Source of the DNA: Gammaproteobacteria bacterium
Lineage (GTDB): Bacteria; Pseudomonadota; Gammaproteobacteria; Steroidobacterales; Steroidobacteraceae
Direction of reading: 5' to 3'
Assembly: GCA_028293775.1 (NCBI GenBank)
Contig: JAQGOD010000439.1
Location: 1-5,620 of the forward strand
Length of the DNA stretch: 5,620 bases
Numbering within the stretch: the first letter of the stretch is position 1; every line of letters begins with the position of its first letter. A model generated the notes under the pieces. The model was not told the DNA's origin. It saw nothing but the letters and a program-made list of their open reading frames with translations, and ran no database searches. Positions 1 to 4,670 of this stretch are shown piece after piece. The position numbers and the translations under genes were made by a program.

Positions 1-244
1 CCGGCCGGCCCGCGCCCCAGGAGCGCGCCACCAGCGCGGTGGTGCCGACACCGATAGCCATCAGCAGTGCCTGCAGCGCAAAGAAGACGCGCTGACTCGC
101 GCCCACCGCAGCCACCGCCGGCGCCCCCATTCCACCCACGAATTTCGTCTGCACCATGGCCACCATCGAAAACATCAGATTTGCCATGATCGAGGGCGCG
201 GCCAATTGCCAAATGGTCGGGCGCTTGTACGTGGCCGGCTGCAT
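1..244 (-). CDS. MATE family efflux transporter, N-terminal part (runs off left edge)
   Basis: This is the first 81 codons of an inner-membrane antiporter of the MATE family, which exports drugs or metabolites in exchange for Na+ or H+. The reading frame stays open from the ATG at 244-242 to the window edge. The protein opens with a short charged stretch (TYKRP) and then a MATE-like first helix, LAAPSIMANLMFSMVAMVQT. Next come the family's loop pattern FVGGMGAPAVAAVG and a second helix ending in GVGTTALVARSWGAGRP, which matches the family's usual 'G.gt..lvar..Ga' segment. A full MATE protein has about 450 residues and 12 helices, so roughly 80% is missing. The ATG directly follows the TGA of the upstream permease (TGAATG) and no strong Shine-Dalgarno sequence is visible, which suggests translational coupling in one operon. 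The substrate cannot be told from this part. Confidence 0.85.
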   Translation of the reverse strand, partial: MQPATYKRPTIWQLAAPSIMANLMFSMVAMVQTKFVGGMGAPAVAAVGASQRVFFALQALLMAIGVGTTALVARSWGAGRP

Positions 245-1582
245 TCAAATCTTCAGCGCGACCGGTTTCTTTATCCACAGTGTCAGCACAAGGTAGTAAA
301 GCACTCCTATCGAAATCCAGGCTAACCCCATGAGTTTCGCGGCACGGTCCATCTCGTACAACACGTACACTATTACGCCTGAACCGATGAGCGGAAAAAT
401 CAGGTGCCGCAGCCAATCGGCGCTGCGCCGGCGAATCAAATAGTGATTGATGACGGAGAGATGCAGGAGCACGAAACTCACGAGCGCACCGAAGTTGACG
501 ACTCGGGCGAGATCATCGATGCGATCTGCAAACAACACTCCGATCAACAGCGAGACGCCTGCAACCACGAGCGTACTCACGTACGGCGTCTTATAGCGGG
601 GATGCACTTTGGCCAGTATCGCGGGCAGCTTGCCGTCGCGGGCCATGGCAAAGAGGATGCGCGAGACGGCAGCCTGAGCGGCCATGGCATTCGCGATCGC
701 CGTGGCGATGACAACGGCGATGATGGTCACAAGCCGCAGCCAGGCGCCTCCGGCGCGCTTCGTGATTTCGAAGAATGCCGTTTCCGGAGAGGAAAAGTGC
801 ATTCCCACGCTCAAGTCCGTAGCGATCCACGTTTGCAGCATGAACAGCACGCCGACGAGCAGCAGAGACAGCACAGTGGCGCGGCCGACCGCGCCTGCGC
901 CGGCTCGATTTTCTTCTGAGAGCGTCGAGATTCCATCGAACCCGAGAAAAGACAGCACGGCGATAGACGTCGCTCCTGCGACCGTGGCGAATGAAAACAC
1001 TTGCGGATTGTAAATCGGTTTCAACGTCAGCCCGCCGGCGCCCTCGCCGCCGTACAGAGCGAGCAATCCCATCAGCACAAACAACCCGAGTACCAACAAT
1101 TCCATGACCAGCATATAGCGGTTGACGCGCGCCGTGAATTGGATGCCGATAAGGTTCGCCGCCGCATTGAAAGAGACGAAACCTGCCAACCAAATCCACG
1201 CCGGAACCGCGGGCAAGACCGGTCGCAGTGCGACCGCACTGAGGAGATAGAGCAGCGACGGCACGAAGATGTAGTCAAGAAGAATGAGCCAGCCGGAAAA
1301 GAAGCCGGCAATTTCATGCAGGCCGCGCTGCGCGTAGGTGTACACGGAACCCGCGAGCGGGAATGCACGAGACATGGCCGCATAGCTTAAGGCGGTAAAG
1401 AACATGCCGGTGAGGCCGACCAAGTACGCCAGCGGCACCATACCCTTCGCGTCGTTGTAGACGAAACCGAACACCGAGTAGGGCGCGATCGGCACCATGA
1501 AAATCAATCCGTAGATGACCAGATCTTTGGTCGTGAGCGCGCGGTGCAGTTGATCCTTGTAGCCAAATTCTTCGATCGACAA
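245..1582 (-). CDS. APC-family amino acid/polyamine permease, PuuP-like
   Basis: A 445-residue inner-membrane importer of the APC superfamily, probably with 12 helices. Length and motifs resemble, from memory, the putrescine importer PuuP. The shared blocks are a first helix with MVPIAPYSVFG (residues 29-39), AGSVYTYAQR (77-86), GWLILLDYIFVP (97-108), SFLGFDGISTLSEENR (211-226, the acidic segment after helix 6), VSRILFAMARDGKLP (306-320), HPRYKTP (327-333) and VNFGALVSF (362-370). PuuP takes up putrescine, but related proteins carry amino acids or other amines, so the substrate is open. The start is TTG at 1582-1580. It is chosen because AAGGAG (1595-1590) lies 7 bases upstream and because MSIEEFGYKDQLHRALTTKDL resembles the usual cytoplasmic lead-in. 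It is the first gene of a minus-strand unit with the MATE exporter and is divergent from the amidase-family gene. Confidence 0.9.
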   Translation of the reverse strand: MSIEEFGYKDQLHRALTTKDLVIYGLIFMVPIAPYSVFGFVYNDAKGMVPLAYLVGLTGMFFTALSYAAMSRAFPLAGSVYTYAQRGLHEIAGFFSGWLILLDYIFVPSLLYLLSAVALRPVLPAVPAWIWLAGFVSFNAAANLIGIQFTARVNRYMLVMELLVLGLFVLMGLLALYGGEGAGGLTLKPIYNPQVFSFATVAGATSIAVLSFLGFDGISTLSEENRAGAGAVGRATVLSLLLVGVLFMLQTWIATDLSVGMHFSSPETAFFEITKRAGGAWLRLVTIIAVVIATAIANAMAAQAAVSRILFAMARDGKLPAILAKVHPRYKTPYVSTLVVAGVSLLIGVLFADRIDDLARVVNFGALVSFVLLHLSVINHYLIRRRSADWLRHLIFPLIGSGVIVYVLYEMDRAAKLMGLAWISIGVLYYLVLTLWIKKPVALKI

Positions 1583-1589
1583 GCGCTGG

Positions 1590-1595
1590 CTCCTT
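1590..1595 (-). promoter_or_regulatory. Strong Shine-Dalgarno site fixing the TTG start of the permease
   Basis: On the minus strand AAGGAG lies 7 bases (CCAGCGC) before the TTG at 1582-1580. It is the best ribosome-binding site in the window. There is no ATG at a suitable distance in this frame, so it supports the rare TTG start. Confidence 0.75.
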
Positions 1596-1664
1596 TTGAC
1601 GGCAGTCTATCGCAAGAATCGAGACATCGCGGGTGATGAATTGATTCGCGCATCGAGGGTGGGA

Positions 1665-1681
1665 TTTCGTACAATACGAAA
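1665..1681. promoter_or_regulatory. Perfect 7-bp inverted repeat, candidate operator
   Basis: TTTCGTA (1665-1671) and TACGAAA (1675-1681) are exact reverse complements separated by CAA. The dyad covers the possible -10 box TACAAT (1670-1675) of the amidase-family gene and lies 17 bases before its start codon. A repressor bound here could block that promoter. The arms are A+T-rich and have no following T run, so a terminator is unlikely. No regulator gene lies in the window, and the match to a known operator class is not established. Confidence 0.4.
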
Positions 1682-1698
1682 AACAGGTCCGGCCGCCG

Positions 1699-2643
1699 AT
1701 GACGATCCCAGTTGCACATCGACATACCATTCATCGTCAGCATCATGGCTGGGATAACAGTATTGCCGCCGTGGCGCACATCACGCCCGGCGAATCGTTG
1801 GAATTCGACGTCGCGGATGCTTCCGGGGGCCAGCTGCGGGAAAACTCAACGCTCGCCGATTTAGGCCGCCTTGATTTCGGCAAAATCAATCCCGTGACCG
1901 GCCCCGTGTACATCGACGGCGCCGAGCCGGGAGACATCTTAAAGGTCACCCTGCTGTCGTTCGCGCCCTCCGGCTGGGGTTGGACCGCAAACATCCCCGG
2001 GTTTGGCTTGCTCGCGGAGGATTTCAAGGACCCGGCGCTGCATTTGTGGCGCTACGAACCCCACTGTTTGAGCCCGGCCGCGTTTGGCACGTGGGCCAGA
2101 GTACCCTTGAAACCCTTTACCGGCACCATCGGCGTGGCGCTCGCCGAACCCGGGTTGCACAGCATCGTGCCGCCCCGCCGGGTAGGCGGCAACATGGACG
2201 TGCGGGATATCGCGCTCGGAACTGAATTGTTCCTCCCCGTGGAGGTGGCCGGTGCCCTGTTCTCGGTGGGCGACACGCACGCCGCGCAAGGCGACGGCGA
2301 AGTGTGCGGCACGGCCATCGAGAGCCCGATGAAGGTGGCGCTGCACTTCGATCTGATGAAGCGAGCGCCTTTGAGCTTTCCGCGCTTCAGAACTCCCGGC
2401 CCGGTCAGCAGGCATCTGGATGTCAAAGGCTACGAAGTCGCAACCGGCATCGGCCCAGACCTCATGCAAGCGGCGCGCGACGCCGTCCGTTCCATGATCG
2501 ACTTGCTCATGCACCAGCACGCCATGCCCGCGACGGACGCCTATCTCTTGTGCAGCGTCTGCGGCGATCTTCGTATCAGCGAGATTGTCGATGTGCCCAA
2601 TTGGACCGTGTCGTTTTATTTTCCGCGAATCGTGTTCGAGTGA
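1699..2643 (+). CDS. Acetamidase/formamidase family protein (FmdA/AmdA-like)
   Basis: A 314-residue soluble enzyme of the acetamidase/formamidase family, whose characterised members hydrolyse short amides to ammonia and a carboxylate. Family landmarks occur in order: a WD pair near the N terminus (18-19) followed by TPGESLEFDV, NPVTGPVYIDGAEPGD (64-79), an aromatic-rich WGWTANIPGFGLL stretch (93-105), PRRVGGNMDVRD (159-170), and the most conserved block GDTHAAQGDGEVCGTAIE (191-208). The C terminus, DAYLLCSVCGDLRISEIVDVP and on, is also typical. There is no signal peptide, so it is probably cytoplasmic. The length is in the family's normal range. The ATG at 1699 is the first in frame after the stop at 1642-1644; a weak AGGT (1685-1688) lies 10 bases upstream. 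The actual substrate is unknown, since many family members are uncharacterised. It is divergent from the permease, which may bring in its substrate (inference). Confidence 0.9.
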   Translation: MTIPVAHRHTIHRQHHGWDNSIAAVAHITPGESLEFDVADASGGQLRENSTLADLGRLDFGKINPVTGPVYIDGAEPGDILKVTLLSFAPSGWGWTANIPGFGLLAEDFKDPALHLWRYEPHCLSPAAFGTWARVPLKPFTGTIGVALAEPGLHSIVPPRRVGGNMDVRDIALGTELFLPVEVAGALFSVGDTHAAQGDGEVCGTAIESPMKVALHFDLMKRAPLSFPRFRTPGPVSRHLDVKGYEVATGIGPDLMQAARDAVRSMIDLLMHQHAMPATDAYLLCSVCGDLRISEIVDVPNWTVSFYFPRIVFE

Positions 2644-2670
2644 AGGAACGAAATCGATGGGCGGCCGACT

Positions 2671-3069
2671 TCAGCGCTGCACTTCTTCCACGACGGGCTG
2701 ACCGGAGACCCTCACCCGGATCAACCCCCAACTGAGTCCCACCGTCAGCAAACATGCGATGAAGATCAGCCCGATCCATATCATCGCGCTATGGCTGGAC
2801 GTATTGAGCCATCCCCAGGTGCTGATGAGCCAGATCACGGCGGCGAAGAACGCCAGACCCAGGGAAACCCCCAGCGTACCGAGTGAGCGCCACGTCGCGT
2901 GCACGAAGAATATCCATGCGGCGAGCAAAACGAGCCCGACAACGGCCTGGAGGGGTTCAACATGCGGAAAGATCGCCGCGACCCAACTGAAGAATGAAAA
3001 ACCGGTGGGATTGTAGGTCAGCAACACCAAAGCCAGCGACGCTAGGAAACGTCCAAGCAATCCACCCAT
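2671..3069 (-). CDS. Small four-helix membrane protein, DUF6524-like
   Basis: An integral membrane protein of 132 residues from the ATG at 3069 (140 from the ATG at 3093). Counting from the longer start, hydrophobic segments lie near residues 12-26, 48-66, 71-91 and 103-125, and the tail SGQPVVEEVQR is polar. The segment LLTYNPTGFSFFSW (24-37), just after helix 1, resembles my memory of the DUF6524 family of small proteobacterial membrane proteins, whose function is unknown. Three in-frame ATGs, at 3093, 3084 and 3069, compete as starts. I prefer 3069 because GGTAGG lies 6 bases before it and because MGGLLGRFL then begins directly with the first helix. The gene is convergent with the amidase-family gene (27-base gap, no clear terminator) and divergent from the dehydratase. 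Nothing ties it functionally to either neighbour. Confidence 0.75.
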   Translation of the reverse strand: MGGLLGRFLASLALVLLTYNPTGFSFFSWVAAIFPHVEPLQAVVGLVLLAAWIFFVHATWRSLGTLGVSLGLAFFAAVIWLISTWGWLNTSSHSAMIWIGLIFIACLLTVGLSWGLIRVRVSGQPVVEEVQR

Positions 3070-3093
3070 GGTGAGCCTACCCATGGGATCCAT

Positions 3094-3219
3094 GGTACGC
3101 GATCGGGCCTTTTCCCGGAACGTCGCTGCATCAATTTCCTACAAGCTCGGTAATCGAACGTTTGCTTCGACTGCACGAGCCTGGCCTGGCAGAATAACTG
3201 GTCAATCGACTGGAATTCC
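3094..3219. promoter_or_regulatory. Divergent intergenic region between membrane protein and dehydratase
   Basis: These 126 bases separate two diverging genes and contain no credible coding sequence. They presumably hold both promoters, but I could not find a well-spaced -35/-10 pair on either strand. The A+T-rich patches are around 3130-3142 and GAATAA at 3192-3197. A weak 5-bp inverted repeat, TCGAA (3154-3158) and TTCGA (3166-3170), could be an operator half-site pair but is short enough to be chance. The region ends in the 10-bp palindrome TGGAATTCCA (3211-3220), which overlaps the dehydratase start codon. Confidence 0.4.
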
Positions 3220-4170
3220 ATGACCGCACCTCTGATCTCGGCCGCAGATATCCGTTCCACCTATGCGACCATCGCGCCGCATGTTCGGCGCACACCCGTG
3301 ATCGAAGTGGATGGCTCGGACTTCGGCGTCATGACGGCGCGGCTCACCTTGAAACTGGAATTGCTCCAGCATGCCGGTTCCTTCAAGCCTCGCGGCGCCT
3401 TCACCAATTTGCTGACCAGAAAGATACCGAGCGCCGGGGTCGTCGCTGCATCGGGAGGAAACCACGGTGCTGCAGTCGCGTTCGCGGCAATGAAGCTCAA
3501 TGTGCCTGCAAAGATATTCGTACCCCGCATCGCCTCGACGGCCAAAATTAAACAGATCACCGATTACGGTGCGCAATTGGTGATCACCGGCGAGCGCTAT
3601 GCCGATGCACTGTCCGCGAGCGAAGCGTGGGTTGCCGAGTCGGGTGCCATGCCTATTCATGCCTTCGATCAGCGCGAAACCATGCTCGGCCAGGGAACTG
3701 TCGGACTGGAGCTCGAGGAGCAAGACTCAGAGTTGACCACGCTCATGGTTGCGGTGGGCGGCGGCGGGCTGATCGCGGGACTTGCCGCGTGGTATGAAGA
3801 ACGCATCAAAATTATAGCTGTCGAACCCGCACAGGCACCGACGCTTACTCGTGCCCTTGCGGCCGGCCGGCCCGTGGACGCCGAGACGGGCGGCATTGCT
3901 GCCGAATCGCTGGCGCCGCGCCGCATCGGAGCACTGGTGTTTCCCGTCATTCAGCGATATATCGGCAGAACCGTGCTGGTTTCCGATGATGCCATCGCGG
4001 ACGCGCAACGACAGCTTTGGACAACGTTGCGAATCGTCGCCGAACCCGGCGGCGCTGCCGCGCTCGCGGCGCTGACCTCCCGGCAGTATGTGCCTGCGGA
4101 GCACGAGCGCATCGGGGTATTGATCTGCGGGGGCAACACTGCGGCCGTTGATTTCAAACCGCATCAATAG
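3220..4170 (+). CDS. PLP-dependent serine/threonine dehydratase-type enzyme
   Basis: A 316-residue fold-type II pyridoxal-phosphate enzyme, probably a cytoplasmic ammonia-lyase that deaminates serine, threonine or a related hydroxyamino acid to a 2-oxo acid. Visible motifs are GSFKPRGAF, with K56 as the PLP-binding lysine; SGGNHG (78-83), which holds the substrate carboxylate; the phosphate-binding glycine loop GGGGL (180-184); EPGGAA (275-280); and CGGN (303-306), where Cys303 occupies the position facing the pyridine nitrogen of PLP. The length fits a single catalytic domain. The ACT-type regulatory domain of biosynthetic IlvA (about 510 residues) is absent, which points to a catabolic role. 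The ATG at 3220 is weakly supported by GGA 5 bases upstream and by alignment of the N-terminal helix with the family. Alternatives are serine racemase or an EutB-type dehydratase. It lies 32 bases before the [2Fe-2S] gene, so it may be cotranscribed with it. Confidence 0.88.
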   Translation: MTAPLISAADIRSTYATIAPHVRRTPVIEVDGSDFGVMTARLTLKLELLQHAGSFKPRGAFTNLLTRKIPSAGVVAASGGNHGAAVAFAAMKLNVPAKIFVPRIASTAKIKQITDYGAQLVITGERYADALSASEAWVAESGAMPIHAFDQRETMLGQGTVGLELEEQDSELTTLMVAVGGGGLIAGLAAWYEERIKIIAVEPAQAPTLTRALAAGRPVDAETGGIAAESLAPRRIGALVFPVIQRYIGRTVLVSDDAIADAQRQLWTTLRIVAEPGGAAALAALTSRQYVPAEHERIGVLICGGNTAAVDFKPHQ

Positions 4171-4173
4171 CGT

Positions 4174-4179
4174 TACAAT
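4174..4179 (+). promoter_or_regulatory. Possible -10 box before the [2Fe-2S] subunit gene
   Basis: TACAAT lies just after the dehydratase stop codon. The best -35-like element, TTGATT (4148-4153, inside the dehydratase), is 20 bases upstream of it, longer than the usual 16-18. If used, transcription would start near 4186, giving a very short leader. It is weak evidence for an internal promoter giving the oxidoreductase genes expression independent of the dehydratase. Confidence 0.3.
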
Positions 4180-4182
4180 CGA

Positions 4183-4199
4183 GACTTCACTCTGGAGTC
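4183..4199 (+). promoter_or_regulatory. Hairpin enclosing the ribosome-binding site of the [2Fe-2S] gene
   Basis: GACTTC (4183-4188) can pair with GGAGTC (4194-4199) around the loop ACTCT: five Watson-Crick pairs and one G-U pair. The 3' arm contains the Shine-Dalgarno GGAG (4194-4197), 5 bases before the ATG at 4203. Read-through mRNA from the dehydratase could therefore hide the site, although the stem is short. Whether it regulates anything is inference. Confidence 0.35.
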
Positions 4200-4202
4200 A
4201 TC

Positions 4203-4664
4203 ATGCCCACAACATTCATCCTCAACGGCCAATCCGCGACTTTGGATGCCGATCCCACCATGCCCTTGCTCTGGGCGTTGCGTGAAGTGGCCGGACTGCA
4301 CGGCACCAAGTACGGTTGCGGCATGGCCTTGTGCGGTGCCTGCACGATTCATCTGGACGGTCAAGCGATTCGTTCCTGCGCGATGCCTTTGTCGGCTGCA
4401 GCCGGCCGACAGGTCACGACGATCGAAGGCTTGCAAAGCAAGCAAGCGAAGGCCGTGCAGTCAGCGTGGGTCGCGCTGCAAGTGCCGCAATGCGGGTACT
4501 GTCAGTCCGGCCAGGTCATGTCTGCCACTGCGCTGCTTGAAAAAAATGCCGCGCCGACCGACGCGGACATCGATGCGGCCATGAGCGGCAACATTTGCCG
4601 ATGCGCCACTTACCCGCGCATCCGCGCCGCGATTCATTCCGCCGCGCAATCCATTAAGGTATGA
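4203..4664 (+). CDS. [2Fe-2S] subunit of xanthine dehydrogenase-family oxidoreductase (IorA-like)
   Basis: A 153-residue electron-transfer subunit carrying both [2Fe-2S] clusters of a molybdenum hydroxylase. The N-terminal plant-ferredoxin-like domain binds the first cluster through C39, C44, C47 and C59 ([14 protein letters not shown], then RSC). The C-terminal helical domain binds the second through C97 and C100 (QCGYC) and C132 and C134 (ICRC). Gln96 before CGYC is the conserved residue that contacts the molybdopterin cofactor. All eight cysteines are present and the length is normal for IorA/CoxS-type subunits. It has no signal peptide, so if its partner is exported by Tat it probably travels with it as a folded complex. 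The ATG at 4203 has GGAG 5 bases upstream. The large-subunit gene follows after 6 bases, the usual small-then-large order. The substrate is set by the large subunit. Confidence 0.93.
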   Translation: MPTTFILNGQSATLDADPTMPLLWALREVAGLHGTKYGCGMALCGACTIHLDGQAIRSCAMPLSAAAGRQVTTIEGLQSKQAKAVQSAWVALQVPQCGYCQSGQVMSATALLEKNAAPTDADIDAAMSGNICRCATYPRIRAAIHSAAQSIKV

Positions 4665-4670
4665 AATAGC

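Larger units (their letters stand above)
1583..1698. promoter_or_regulatory. Divergent intergenic region between permease and amidase-family genes
   Basis: These 116 bases must hold the promoters of both diverging genes. On the plus strand a -10-like TACAAT (1670-1675) lies 23 bases upstream of the amidase start. The nearest -35-like element, TTGATT at 1641-1646, is 23 bases away from it, too far for a standard sigma-70 spacer, so the promoter is only tentative. No convincing -35/-10 pair was found for the permease on the minus strand. The region is locally more A+T-rich than the flanking genes, as expected of a promoter. It also carries the dyad listed separately. Confidence 0.5.

Noticed and set aside
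404..919. 171-codon open frame on the plus strand
   Set aside because: It is antisense to the permease; its translation is rich in His, Asp, Gln and Arg, the usual mirror of a membrane protein gene.
1939..2520. 193-codon open frame on the minus strand
   Set aside because: It is antisense to the core of the amidase-family gene, including its conserved blocks, and is a composition-driven shadow.
2620..2680. Possible bidirectional terminator between the convergent amidase and membrane-protein genes
   Set aside because: Only a 4-bp stem (CGAA/TTCG) inside the amidase gene and a TTTTATTTT run upstream of the stop are present; no stem followed by a T run lies in the 27-base gap.
3104..3117. CGGG/CCCG inverted repeat with a T-rich loop
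   Set aside because: The stem is only 4 bp and the T run lies in the loop rather than after the stem, so it is neither a terminator nor a convincing operator.
3851..3880. GGCCGGCC-type repeat, also seen at positions 1-10
   Set aside because: It is a short self-complementary G+C run inside coding sequence and is expected at this base composition; no longer repeat extends from either copy.
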